Of a stretch of 64,000 nucleotides of DNA, positions 26,848 through 35,740 are shown piece after piece. The translations under genes were made by a program, and so were the position numbers. Position 1 is the first letter of the stretch; each line of letters starts with the position of its first letter. The stretch comes from G963668605 sp963668605 (lineage in GTDB: Bacteria > Acidobacteriota > Terriglobia > Bryobacterales > Bryobacteraceae), in the NCBI GenBank assembly GCA_963668605.1, contig OY764903.1:3658001-3722000 (forward strand). Reading direction: 5' to 3'. Under the pieces are notes generated by a model. It did no database searches. It saw nothing but the letters and a program-made list of their open reading frames with translations, and was not told the DNA's origin.

Positions 26848-27873
26848 ATGCTATCCACGCCCGGGAAAACAGCCCGACGCAAACTCCCACAATGGTTGCT
26901 CCCCGCGATGGGTTGGGCTGTGTCGTTGGGATGCCTGATCTGGGTCTACCACGGCTTCGACTGGAAGCGTGAATTGCCGCGCATCCGCGCCACGGATCTG
27001 CGCTGGGTGAGCGTCGCCGTGATTGCCGACATCGCCGTCTATTGCACACAAGGCTGGCGTTGGAACTTACTGTTGCGGCCTGTCGGAGACACGTCCCTGT
27101 GGCGTTCGATCCAGTCGATTTACATCGGGCTGTTCGCCAACGAAGTACTCCCACTGCGCACCGGAGAATTGCTCCGCAGCTATCTCCAGGCAAAATGGTC
27201 GGGGCTCGAATTTGGGATGGTGATCTCCTCGGTGATGATCGAACGCTTGATTGACGGCGTCTGGCTGATCCTGGCCTTCTATGTGTGCACGTTCTTCGTT
27301 AAGCTTCCGCGGCTGCTGGTAGACGGTAGTCTCGTGCTTGCGGTAATGCTTCTGTTTCTCGCTGGGATTCTCGGCGTGGTCGTCTTTCTGAAGCATCACG
27401 CACACGCCGCCATCGCGCAGAGCCGCTGGAAGGAGAAACTCTGGCACGTCGTCGAAGCGCTGCACAAAATGGGCAGTTCCAGGTCCTTCTACCTGGCGGC
27501 CCTGGTCAGCATCCTATACCTCGCGCTACAGGTGATACCAATCTACGCGCTGATGCGGGGCTACGGCATCAATCTATCGTTGTGGCACGCTGCGGTGGTG
27601 CTCGTGATCCTGCGCCTGGGTAGCATTCCGCCGCAAGCGCCCGGCAATATGGGCTCGTTCCAGGCGCTTACGAAACTCGGCCTGATGCTCTTCGGCATCG
27701 ACAAGGCCGACGCAACAGGTTTTGCCACGCTGCTCTTCTTCACCGTGACCGTGCCGCTCTGGCTGGCGGGCTTCATAGCGCTCGCCCTCACAGGCATGAG
27801 CATCCACGAAATCCATCACCATGCAAAACGGAGCAGGGTTAGGACAAGTTCATCTTCTTCTTCGAGTCGATGA
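26848..27873 (+). CDS. lysylphosphatidylglycerol synthetase/UPF0104-type integral membrane protein
   Basis: A 341-residue protein with about seven to eight hydrophobic spans. It has the PF03706 features GLFANEVLPLRTGELLRSYL near residues 95-115 and PPQAPGNMGSFQALTKLG near 255-275. It has only the transmembrane portion, without the aminoacyl-transfer domain of full MprF, so lipid aminoacylation cannot be assumed. A flippase-like role is often proposed for such proteins. The C-terminus is a Ser/Arg run. ATG 26848 is chosen; longer starts lack support. It is divergent from fadN, and its last 35 bases overlap the convergent lipoprotein gene. Confidence 0.85.
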   Translation: MLSTPGKTARRKLPQWLLPAMGWAVSLGCLIWVYHGFDWKRELPRIRATDLRWVSVAVIADIAVYCTQGWRWNLLLRPVGDTSLWRSIQSIYIGLFANEVLPLRTGELLRSYLQAKWSGLEFGMVISSVMIERLIDGVWLILAFYVCTFFVKLPRLLVDGSLVLAVMLLFLAGILGVVVFLKHHAHAAIAQSRWKEKLWHVVEALHKMGSSRSFYLAALVSILYLALQVIPIYALMRGYGINLSLWHAAVVLVILRLGSIPPQAPGNMGSFQALTKLGLMLFGIDKADATGFATLLFFTVTVPLWLAGFIALALTGMSIHEIHHHAKRSRVRTSSSSSSSR

Positions 27874-28687
27874 TCTTTTTGGAGAGCGCCTTGGCATCCT
27901 TGCTGTCCGGCAGCAGGCCCAGCGCATCCAGCGCCTCCTGATAGACGATCTTGATGCGTTGCGGCTGATCCATTTTCTTCGGGCCGAACAGGTCGGAAAC
28001 GTCGAAGAGACCCTTCGCGATCGCGAGCACGAAGACCGCTCCGGGCGCCTTCGCGGTGCCGCCCTGGAACAGCGCTTTCGCTTTCTCCGCATCCCCGGCC
28101 GCATCGGTGGAACGGCACACCACCTTCCTGACGGCGCGCCTGATCATGTCGGTTTCCACTAGCGCCAATTCCGCCTCCGGAAGCATCTGCCCGCCGGAAA
28201 TCTTCTTCATCTGTTGCGGCGGGTCGGGGCTGCCCTGCGGAAAATCGAAGGCCAGTTCGGCGTCCTTCAATTTGCTGGTATCCAGGTAGGTATGCGCCAA
28301 CTCAGTGTATTGCAGCGCCACAGCGGCGGCCTTCGTATTGTAGTCGGAAGCCTGGCGCCGGAATGGCATGGGATTCGCCCGATTCTTTTTCGCGCCTTCC
28401 TGAAACGTGTCGGCCATCTCCATGTACCCGGAGGCGAGTCCGTTAGCGAGCACCATCTGCCATATCCGCGCGCGTTCCGTGTATTCGTTCGAATTTCTGG
28501 TCAATTGCGAAAGAATGTCGTCGGTCTTGACGTAATCCCCATTCTTGTAAGCGTCCTTGGCAGCGAGCCAATGGAAACTGGGGGTGCCTGGCTGTGGAGC
28601 CTTCGGACCACTCGCGCAGGCAGATAGCATGACTGCGAGCGAAACGATACCCGCCACGCGGAATCGGTCGCAACGAATCGTGAACAT
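27839..28687 (-). CDS. predicted lipoprotein, function unknown
   Basis: A 282-residue protein with a lipoprotein signal: a basic N-terminus, a hydrophobic core, and the lipobox LSAC ending at Cys24. The mature part is helical and Lys/Asp/Ala-rich. It contains segments resembling tetratricopeptide-like helices (AAKDAYKNGDYVKTDDILSQ), but I cannot assign a family. GGAGG sits four bases upstream of ATG 28687. The 3' end overlaps the convergent membrane-protein gene by 35 bases. It is probably anchored to the inner face of the outer membrane or to the inner membrane. Confidence 0.78.
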   Translation of the reverse strand: MFTIRCDRFRVAGIVSLAVMLSACASGPKAPQPGTPSFHWLAAKDAYKNGDYVKTDDILSQLTRNSNEYTERARIWQMVLANGLASGYMEMADTFQEGAKKNRANPMPFRRQASDYNTKAAAVALQYTELAHTYLDTSKLKDAELAFDFPQGSPDPPQQMKKISGGQMLPEAELALVETDMIRRAVRKVVCRSTDAAGDAEKAKALFQGGTAKAPGAVFVLAIAKGLFDVSDLFGPKKMDQPQRIKIVYQEALDALGLLPDSKDAKALSKKIIDSKKKMNLS

Positions 28688-28787
28688 AATGCCTCCAGAC
28701 CTTAGGACCTATATTTCGGCTGTACTCATCTTACACCTCGCCTCTCCCTAGTCAACACGGTCGCATATAATCGTCAGGGGAGATCTC

Positions 28788-29936
28788 ATGACCAACGACA
28801 GTTCCTCGTTATCGAGACGCAATTTCTTAAACACAAGCGGCGCCGTAGCTGGAGCCTTCAGCATCGTGAAGCCGGAATCCGTGCGCGGATCGCAAGCCAA
28901 CTCTAAGATTTCAGTGGGGTTGATCGGGAGCGGAAATCGCGGCTCCTACGACGCCGGCATCGTACACGCGGATCCGCGTGCGAGCATCACAGCGCTCTGC
29001 GACGCCTTCCCGGACCGCCTCGAAACGGCCAAGACAAAGATCCGGGTGGAGAACCCGAAAACGTTCACCGACTTCAACAAACTGCTGGCGGACCGCGACA
29101 TCGACGCCGTGCTCATCGCCACTCCACCCTTCGAACATCCGCGTATGCTCGAAGCCGCCATCGCTGCGAAGAAGCATGTCTACTGTGAAAAGCCGATGGG
29201 CGTCGACGTGGCCGGCTGCCAGCGCGTGATCGCCGCCGGCCGCCGCGCGGACAAATCGAAGTGCGTTTCGGTCGGCTTCCAACAGCGCTACGGGCCGGTC
29301 TACCTCGAAGCATACAAGCGTCTGCAGGCCGGCGAGATCGGTCCACTGTCAACAGCCCGCGCCTTCTGGGTCGCGGGCGATCCGTTCAAGCGGTTACCGT
29401 ATCCCGACCCCAAGGTGGAGAAACTCCGCAACTGGTTTTGCTACAAGGAATTCTCCGGCGACATCATCATCGAGCAGGATTGCCACAACTTCGACGTCCT
29501 GCACTGGTTCCTCGGCGGGCTGCCCATTCGCGCCATCGGCTATGGCGGAGTCAAGGTCCGCAAGACGATGGATATTATGGACAACCTCAGCGTGGTCTTC
29601 GAATGGCCCAACGGCATCCATGTGAATTTCGAGGCCAACCAGTTGACGCCTCCCGGATTCAATCACATCGGCGAGGAGTTCACCGGAACGAAAGGTACGC
29701 TCGAAACCTCGCGTGCGCGCATGATTCACCATAAGAGCGTGAAGGATCACGAAACGCTCGAATCGAAACGCGACATCACCTACGACGGTATCGAGCAGTT
29801 CCTTGGCCGGATACAGAGCGGAAATGTCGAGAACGTCGCCGAGCGCGCGGCGCTCAGCACCATGATCGGCCTGCTCGGACGCACGGCGATCTACACGGGG
29901 AAAGAACAAACCTGGAAGGGATTGTTTGGAGCGTAA
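28788..29936 (+). CDS. Tat-exported Gfo/Idh/MocA-family oxidoreductase
   Basis: A 382-residue sugar oxidoreductase. The leader carries LSRRNFLNTSGAVAG. The Rossmann motif SVGLIGSGNRGSYDAGIV follows, and the EKP motif is in HVYCEKPMGVD at about residue 140. The C-terminal domain contains the family's DCHNFDVLHWFLGG. GGGGAG lies upstream of ATG 28788, and a TATAAT at 28766-28771 is a candidate -10 box. It is the second exported Gfo/Idh protein in the window and has no adjacent sugar genes; a terminator-like hairpin follows. Substrate is unknown. Confidence 0.9.
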   Translation: MTNDSSSLSRRNFLNTSGAVAGAFSIVKPESVRGSQANSKISVGLIGSGNRGSYDAGIVHADPRASITALCDAFPDRLETAKTKIRVENPKTFTDFNKLLADRDIDAVLIATPPFEHPRMLEAAIAAKKHVYCEKPMGVDVAGCQRVIAAGRRADKSKCVSVGFQQRYGPVYLEAYKRLQAGEIGPLSTARAFWVAGDPFKRLPYPDPKVEKLRNWFCYKEFSGDIIIEQDCHNFDVLHWFLGGLPIRAIGYGGVKVRKTMDIMDNLSVVFEWPNGIHVNFEANQLTPPGFNHIGEEFTGTKGTLETSRARMIHHKSVKDHETLESKRDITYDGIEQFLGRIQSGNVENVAERAALSTMIGLLGRTAIYTGKEQTWKGLFGA

Positions 29937-29943
29937 AGGAATG

Positions 29944-29971
29944 GCGAAGAGCGGCGAGGGCCGCTCTTCGC
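29944..29971. terminator. 12-bp hairpin between convergent genes
   Basis: A perfect 12-bp inverted repeat (GCGAAGAGCGGC / GCCGCTCTTCGC) with a four-base loop lies between the convergent Gfo/Idh and ndk genes. No U-tract follows on either strand, so it may act as a bidirectional stem or a factor-assisted terminator. Confidence 0.7.
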
Positions 29972-29990
29972 TCGACAACGGACTCGTAAA

Positions 29991-30404
29991 CTAGAGCAAC
30001 TCGGCGGCACTGAAGAAGAATGGAATCTCGACAGCGGCCGTTTCCGGTGCGTCGGAGCCGTGCACGGAATTGCGCTCGATGTTTGCGGCGTACATCTTGC
30101 GGATGGTGCCCTCGGCCGCATTCGCCGGATTAGTCGCGCCCATCACTTCGCGCCATTTCTTGATTGCGTCTTCGCGCTCGAGCGCCAGCACGACAACCGG
30201 GCCTTCCGTCATGAACGCTACGAGGTCCTTGAAAAATCCCTTCTCGCGATGGACGCCATAGAAGCCTTCGGCCTGCTCCTTGCGCATGCGCAACATCTTA
30301 AGGCCGAGAACGCGAAACCCGTTCTTCTCGATGATTGCCAGGATATCGCCGGCATGGTTGTTGGCCACGGCATCCGGCTTGATGATTGCAAAAGTTCTTT
30401 CCAT
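29991..30404 (-). CDS. ndk: nucleoside diphosphate kinase
   Basis: A 137-residue NDP kinase that transfers the gamma-phosphate of ATP to other nucleoside diphosphates in the cytoplasm. It begins with the typical ERTFAIIKPDAV, and the phosphorylated His115 is in RNSVHGSDAP. Length is normal. ATG 30404 lies two bases after the sucD stop, making ndk the third gene of a sucC-sucD-ndk operon. Confidence 0.96.
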   Translation of the reverse strand: MERTFAIIKPDAVANNHAGDILAIIEKNGFRVLGLKMLRMRKEQAEGFYGVHREKGFFKDLVAFMTEGPVVVLALEREDAIKKWREVMGATNPANAAEGTIRKMYAANIERNSVHGSDAPETAAVEIPFFFSAAELL

Positions 30405-30406
30405 GA

Positions 30407-31276
30407 TTACTTGAGTACTGCCTTCACTTTCTCTCCAATTTCGGCGGGGGTGGCGCAGATCGTGATGCCCGCCTCCTCCATCGCCTTGATCTTGTCCGAT
30501 GCTTTGCCGGAACCGCCGGAGATGATCGCCCCGGCATGTCCCATGCGGCGTCCCGGAGGCGCCGTCTGCCCCGCAATGAATCCGACAACGGGCTTCTTCA
30601 CGTTGGCCTTCACATATTCAGCGGCCAACTCCTCGGCGTTGCCGCCGATCTCGCCGATCATTACAATGGCGGCCGTGTCTGGATCCTCGTTGAACAACCG
30701 GAGCGCATCAACGTGCGTCGTCCCGACGATCGGATCGCCACCGATACCGATGCATGTCGATTGCCCGATGCCCAGATTAGTCAACTGTCCGACGGCCTCA
30801 TAGGTCAGCGTTCCGGAGCGCGATACGACACCCACGTTGCCCTGCAAGTGGATGTGTCCCGGCATGATGCCGATCTTGCACAGACCCGGTGAGATGATGC
30901 CCGGACAGTTTGGTCCAATCAAGCGCGTCTGCCCACCCTTTATGAAGTCCCAGGCCTTCACCATATCGAGCGCCGGAATGCCTTCCGTAATGCAGACGAT
31001 GAGCGGCACGCCCGCGGCCGCCGCTTCCATAATCGCGTCCGCGGCGAAAGCGGGCGGCACGAAGATCACCGTGGCGTTGGCGCCAGTCGCCTTTACCGCC
31101 GCATCGACCGTGTCGAACACAGGGACGTCCAAGTGCTTCTGTCCACCCCTGCCCGGCACCACGCCGCCCACGATATTCGTTCCATACGCGATCGAGTGCT
31201 GCGAGTGGAATGTCGCTTCCCTACCGGTGAAACCCTGCACGAGAAGCCTTGTATTTTTGCCGGCCAGAATGCTCAT
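30407..31276 (-). CDS. sucD: succinate--CoA ligase, alpha subunit
   Basis: A 289-residue alpha subunit of succinyl-CoA synthetase (TCA cycle). The N-terminal CoA-binding fold contains RLLVQGFTGREATFHSQHSI. The phosphohistidine loop is in RRMGHAGAIISGG near residue 245. ATG 31276 overlaps the sucC stop (ATGA), giving translational coupling; the longer upstream frame overlaps sucC and is not used. Complete. Confidence 0.96.
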   Translation of the reverse strand: MSILAGKNTRLLVQGFTGREATFHSQHSIAYGTNIVGGVVPGRGGQKHLDVPVFDTVDAAVKATGANATVIFVPPAFAADAIMEAAAAGVPLIVCITEGIPALDMVKAWDFIKGGQTRLIGPNCPGIISPGLCKIGIMPGHIHLQGNVGVVSRSGTLTYEAVGQLTNLGIGQSTCIGIGGDPIVGTTHVDALRLFNEDPDTAAIVMIGEIGGNAEELAAEYVKANVKKPVVGFIAGQTAPPGRRMGHAGAIISGGSGKASDKIKAMEEAGITICATPAEIGEKVKAVLK

Positions 31277-32430
31277 TGCGCCAATCTCACTACTTTCTCC
31301 GCGGCGTCCCGCATGCCGTCGGCGATGGTCAACGCAAGTCCGGACTCCGCCAGAATCCGCTTGCCTTCCTGCACATTGGTACCTTCCATGCGAATCACGA
31401 TCGGTACGGTGACATTCAGATCGCGCGCCGCCGCCACAACGCCGGTGGCGAGCGTGTCGCAACGCAGAATGCCTCCGAAGATGTTGATCAACACCGCCTT
31501 CACCGCCTTGTCGGAAAGCAGAATGTGAAACGCATTGCTGATCTGCTCCGCGCTGGCCCCGCCGCCCACATCGAGAAAATTCGCGGGACTCCCGCCAGCC
31601 CACTGGATGATGTCCATGGTCGCCATCGCCAGACCGGCGCCGTTGACCATACAGGCGACGGTGCCGTCCAACTTGATGTAGTTGAGCCCGAACTTCGAGG
31701 CTTCCACTTCGAGCGGATCTTCCTCGTTCAGGTCGCGCAACGCCAGCAAATCCTTGTGCCGGAAGAGCGCGTTGTCGTCGAGCGTGATCTTGGCATCGAG
31801 CGCAAGCGCTTTCCCGTCCGTTGTCAGGATAAACGGGTTGATCTCGGCAAGCGAAGCATCGATGTCCGTGTAAGCTTTCGCCAGCGCGATCATCGCCGCG
31901 GCCGCGCCGTTCACGCTGGCGGGCGGAACCCCGATTCCGAAGGCCAACTTACGTGCCTGAAACGGCAGCAGCCCGAGACCCGGCTCGATGGTCTCTTTCA
32001 GAATCTTTTCCGGCGTCTTCGCCGCGACCTCTTCGATGTCCATACCACCCGCGGCGGAGGCCATGAACACCGGCTTGCCCTGTGTCCGGTCGAGAACGAT
32101 GCCCAGATACAGTTCGCGCTCGATCGGCAATGTCTCTTCAATCAAGAGGGTCCGCACCACGCGCCCCTCCCGGCCCGTCTGGTGCGTAACCAGGGTCATG
32201 CCCAGAATCTGCTTCGCGTGGGCCACAGCTTCGGCGGCAGTCTTCGCAACCTTTACGCCGCCGCCTTTGCCTCGTCCGCCGGCATGAATTTGAGCCTTGA
32301 CGACGACGCTGCCGCCGATCCGTTGCGCAGCCCCTTCAGCCTCTTCCACTGTTACCGCCACTTCGCCACGTGGCACAGGAACGCCATACTTGGCCAGGAT
32401 CGCTTTGGCCTGATACTCATGGATTTTCAT
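31273..32430 (-). CDS. sucC: succinate--CoA ligase, beta subunit
   Basis: A 385-residue beta subunit of succinyl-CoA synthetase. It opens with MKIHEYQAKAILAKYGVPVP, followed by an ATP-grasp domain (VVKAQIHAGGRGKGGGVKVA) and the C-terminal flavodoxin-like domain with GGILRCDTLATGV. It is the first gene of sucC-sucD-ndk. It diverges from trpD with 52 bases between the start codons. Confidence 0.96.
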   Translation of the reverse strand: MKIHEYQAKAILAKYGVPVPRGEVAVTVEEAEGAAQRIGGSVVVKAQIHAGGRGKGGGVKVAKTAAEAVAHAKQILGMTLVTHQTGREGRVVRTLLIEETLPIERELYLGIVLDRTQGKPVFMASAAGGMDIEEVAAKTPEKILKETIEPGLGLLPFQARKLAFGIGVPPASVNGAAAAMIALAKAYTDIDASLAEINPFILTTDGKALALDAKITLDDNALFRHKDLLALRDLNEEDPLEVEASKFGLNYIKLDGTVACMVNGAGLAMATMDIIQWAGGSPANFLDVGGGASAEQISNAFHILLSDKAVKAVLINIFGGILRCDTLATGVVAAARDLNVTVPIVIRMEGTNVQEGKRILAESGLALTIADGMRDAAEKVVRLAQ

Positions 32431-32482
32431 AGGATTGCGCCTGTGTTAGTATTACAAGAACAGTCGAAACCACCACTATAGC

Positions 32483-33496
32483 ATGGCCTTTCTGTCCTAC
32501 CTTCACCGTGTATGCACCCGGGAAAATCTATCCGCGGGCGAAGCCCGAGAGGCGATGGCGTTGATCCTGTCGGGCGAGACGTCCGCAGTCCAGGTCGCTG
32601 CTTTCCTGGTTGCATTGAAAGTAAAGGGCGAGACGCCGGACGAGATTCTCGGCTTGGCCCAGGCCATGCGCGCCGAAGCTGCCAAAGTCGATGCCGGCGG
32701 CGGACCGCTGCTCGACACCTGCGGAACCGGCGGCGACGGCGCCCGCACATTCAACATCTCTACAGTCGCGGCCTTTGTCATCGCCGGCGCGGGAGTCCGC
32801 GTCGCAAAGCATGGAAACCGCTCTTTCGCCGGACCTTGCGGCAGCGCCGACCTTATGGAAGCGCTCGGCGTCAACATCTCCCTGACGCCGGAGCAGATGG
32901 GGCGCTGCATCCGCGAAGTCGGCCTTGGGTTCCTGTTCGCTCCGGTGATCCACACTGCGACTAAGCACGCACAGCCCGCTCGTGCCGAGTTGAAAATGCG
33001 CACGGCCTTCAACCTGCTGGGTCCGCTGACGAATCCGGCCGGCGCGAACGTTCAACTGGCCGGAGCGCCATCCCGGTCCGCCGCCGAATTGATTGCGGAG
33101 GTGCTGGCCCGGCTCGGGCTGGAGCGCGGTTTTGTCGTGCATGGCTCCGACGGCCTCGATGAGATCACGACCACAGGTCCTACTTTCGCTCTGGAAATCG
33201 TCCACGGCGCCATTGCGCACCACACTCTGCAGCCGGAAACTTTTGGAATTGCACCGGCCCGCAGCACGGATCTGGTAGGCGGCGACGCCGCAGCCAATGC
33301 GAGTATCGCTCGCGGTATTCTGGCCGGTGAACTGGGGCCTCGTCGCGACATCGTGCTCGTCAATTCCTCCGCAGCGCTCTATGCCGCTGGAGCAGCGACG
33401 TCGTTGCTCGACGGGATGAGCGTAGCGGCGGCAGCGATCGACTCCGGTGCGGCGGCAATGAAACTCCGCCAACTTGTAGAATTCACCCACGCATAA
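32483..33496 (+). CDS. trpD: anthranilate phosphoribosyltransferase
   Basis: A 337-residue enzyme joining anthranilate and PRPP in tryptophan synthesis. The PRPP-binding loop is in LLDTCGTGGDGARTFNIST at about residues 75-93, KHGNRSF follows, and the C-terminal Asp/Glu metal site is HGSDGLDEIT. It stands alone; no other trp biosynthesis gene is adjacent (trpS at 20.5 kb is a synthetase). ATG 32483 gives normal length. Confidence 0.95.
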   Translation: MAFLSYLHRVCTRENLSAGEAREAMALILSGETSAVQVAAFLVALKVKGETPDEILGLAQAMRAEAAKVDAGGGPLLDTCGTGGDGARTFNISTVAAFVIAGAGVRVAKHGNRSFAGPCGSADLMEALGVNISLTPEQMGRCIREVGLGFLFAPVIHTATKHAQPARAELKMRTAFNLLGPLTNPAGANVQLAGAPSRSAAELIAEVLARLGLERGFVVHGSDGLDEITTTGPTFALEIVHGAIAHHTLQPETFGIAPARSTDLVGGDAAANASIARGILAGELGPRRDIVLVNSSAALYAAGAATSLLDGMSVAAAAIDSGAAAMKLRQLVEFTHA

Positions 33497-33535
33497 GCTG
33501 CTGCACTGGGATTCGAAGTGCCCGATAATCGAATC

Positions 33536-34372
33536 ATGCGCTGGCTTCTGTTGCTTGCCTTGCTCACCGCACCGCCCGCCGCGCCGCAGCCTGCACCGCT
33601 CACCGTCGTCAACGCCCGCCTTCATCAGTATGACGACGGCCCCACGCTGCCGTCGTCATTCGCTTTCGCTCCGGGCGAGCCCGTTTTCGTGAGCTTTCAA
33701 GTGGCCGGTTTCAAGACCGAAGGCGAAGACCAACTCCTCAAGCTCGAATACATGATCGAGGTCTTCGACGCGGCAGGCGCAGTCGTGGTGGAGCCGAAGG
33801 CCGGCAAACTCCAGGCCGAGTTGGCGCCGCAGGACAAAGAGTGGAAACCCAAGGTGCGCTGGGAATTTGTGTTGCCCCCGCTGGCCGGCTCGGGAAGCTT
33901 TCGCGTCCGTGTCTGGGCCAAGGATCTGTTGAATCTTCAGGAGGCCGTGCAGACCGTGCCTTTCGCCGTGCTTGGCCGCGACGTGCCGCCGAGCGACACG
34001 CTGGTGGTGCGCAACTTCCGTTTTCTTCGCAGCGAAGAGGATGGCCCGCCGCTCGCCGTAGCCGCCTACCGGCCGGGCGACACCGTCTGGGCGCGCTTCG
34101 ACATTACCGGCTACAAATTCGCGGAGAAGAACCGGATTCACGTCGAGTACGATCTCTCCGTGCTCGCACCGGGCGGCAAGACGCTGTTCGCGCAGCCCAA
34201 CGCGGCGCAAGAAGCAAGCCCGTCCTTCTACCCGAAAAAATACATCCCGGGCATCGTGAGTCTCAATCTACAACCCACCATCAAGCCGGGCGAATACACC
34301 ATCGTGCTGGCGCTGCGCGATGAAATCGGAAAGCAGACGGCCGGCAGCCGCCACATTTTTCATATCGAGTAG
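33536..34372 (+). CDS. secreted protein with two homologous beta-rich domains
   Basis: A 278-residue protein with a signal peptide (MRWLLLLALLTAPPAAPQ). The mature part is a tandem duplication. The first unit (about residues 20-145) contains VVNARLHQYDDGPTLP, FAPGEPVFVSFQVAGFK and LKLEYMIEVFDAAGAVV. The second (about 150-278) has VVRNFRFLRSEEDGPPL, YRPGDTVWARFDITGYK and IHVEYDLSVLAPGGKTL in the same order. Each unit looks like an Ig-like beta-sandwich. I do not recognise a family. ATG 33536 is chosen because it begins the signal sequence. It is convergent with the amino-acid permease gene (six bases). Confidence 0.8.
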   Translation: MRWLLLLALLTAPPAAPQPAPLTVVNARLHQYDDGPTLPSSFAFAPGEPVFVSFQVAGFKTEGEDQLLKLEYMIEVFDAAGAVVVEPKAGKLQAELAPQDKEWKPKVRWEFVLPPLAGSGSFRVRVWAKDLLNLQEAVQTVPFAVLGRDVPPSDTLVVRNFRFLRSEEDGPPLAVAAYRPGDTVWARFDITGYKFAEKNRIHVEYDLSVLAPGGKTLFAQPNAAQEASPSFYPKKYIPGIVSLNLQPTIKPGEYTIVLALRDEIGKQTAGSRHIFHIE

Positions 34373-34378
34373 ACGCGC

Positions 34379-35677
34379 CTACGCGGAGCGGCGCCGGCCA
34401 GCGAACCTGCACCCAAGGAAAATCACAAGCCCAAGCACAGCAGCCGCGGCGGTGTCACGGGCTTCGCGCAGAGAACTGTTCGACAACAGCCAGAGCGCCA
34501 GCGCAATCGCACAGGCCGCAATCGCGGCGCCGCCGGGTACGCGCAAAGCCGCCGGCGGAGCGTCTTTCGAACGGCGGAACACAATCACCGCGCCGCACGT
34601 GAACAGATAGGCGGCCAGGCGCGCCAGCGTGCTGATCGTCAACTGGGAAAGGAAACTGCCCCAGAGCGTCAGCGCCAGCATCATCAGCCCACTCACCGCA
34701 ATCGACCAGACCGGAGTGTGAAAGCGGCCATGGATCGCGGCGAGCGGCGTGGGTAGGTCGCCCCGCTCCGCCATAGCAAAGAGCAAGCGCGACGCCGCCA
34801 ACAGCACGGTGTTCAAGTTGCCTGCCAGCGAGATCAGGATCCCCACCGTAATGAGCACGGCGCCCGGAGGTCCGAGAAAGCGCGCGGCTGCGTCGGCGAG
34901 CGGGCGCTTCGATTGCGCCAGTTCCGGCAGCGTCCCGATGCAGGCCACCTGGACTAGCACATAGACCGTCATGATCACAGCCATGCCCGTAAGCAACGCG
35001 ATCGGAATATCGCGCCGCGGGTTTTTCACTTCACCGCCAGGAATCACAGCCATCTCGAAACCGGTAAAAGCATAAAGCGAGAGCATGACCGACAGGGAGA
35101 AGGAGTGGTAGTCCGGTAACGCGCCAAGGCTGAATCGCGCCGGTTCCGCAAAGAACAAGCCGCCGGCGATGAACAGCGCCAGCGCGAGCAGTTTGCCGGC
35201 CGCGAAGACGTTGCCCGTGTTGGTCACCTCGCGAATGCCTGTGATGTTGATTATGATCAACGGCAGGACGGTGGCCACGACGAGAAGGACGCGGCCCGCT
35301 CCCGTGGCTGCGGACGGGAAGAAAAAACCGAGGTACTCCACCAGCAGATTTGCGTTCGCCGCGAACGCGGTGAGACGGGCCAGCCAAGTCAGCCAGCCGA
35401 CTTCAAAGCCGAGCGCCGGACCGAAGGCGACACGCGAATAGAGGTAAGGTCCGCCCGTCGCCGTAAAGCGGCTGGACACTTCGGCGAAGCACAAGGCGAT
35501 CAGCGTGGCGGCGAATCCGCATACGACAAACGCGCCGAGGCTGTACACGCCGGAGAGCGCGAACACCGTCGACGGCAGTCCGAAGATGCCCGCGCCGATC
35601 ACCGCGTTGATGGTGACTGCAACCAGATCCCAGCGGCGTATGGAACGGATCAGGCCAGGTTTGTCCTCAATAGGCAC
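34379..35677 (-). CDS. APC-family amino acid permease
   Basis: A 432-residue inner-membrane transporter with about 12 spans. It has the APC superfamily features VAVTINAVIGAGIFGLPSTV in span 1 and FAEVSSRFTATGGPYLYSR after span 2. The G-rich span 1 break is the usual substrate site. The specific amino acid or amine is unknown. The start is GTG 35677, with no alternative ATG before span 1. It diverges from the comM-like gene, 63 bases apart. Confidence 0.92.
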   Translation of the reverse strand: MPIEDKPGLIRSIRRWDLVAVTINAVIGAGIFGLPSTVFALSGVYSLGAFVVCGFAATLIALCFAEVSSRFTATGGPYLYSRVAFGPALGFEVGWLTWLARLTAFAANANLLVEYLGFFFPSAATGAGRVLLVVATVLPLIIINITGIREVTNTGNVFAAGKLLALALFIAGGLFFAEPARFSLGALPDYHSFSLSVMLSLYAFTGFEMAVIPGGEVKNPRRDIPIALLTGMAVIMTVYVLVQVACIGTLPELAQSKRPLADAAARFLGPPGAVLITVGILISLAGNLNTVLLAASRLLFAMAERGDLPTPLAAIHGRFHTPVWSIAVSGLMMLALTLWGSFLSQLTISTLARLAAYLFTCGAVIVFRRSKDAPPAALRVPGGAAIAACAIALALWLLSNSSLREARDTAAAAVLGLVIFLGCRFAGRRRSA

Positions 35678-35740
35678 AGGAATGCGTCAGCTTAGCACAG
35701 CCGAGGTGAGAATACTCTCGCGCGGCATGCACTAACACTA

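Noticed and set aside
31249..32481. 410-codon plus-strand frame opposite sucC
   Set aside because: Antisense to sucC; no domain seen.
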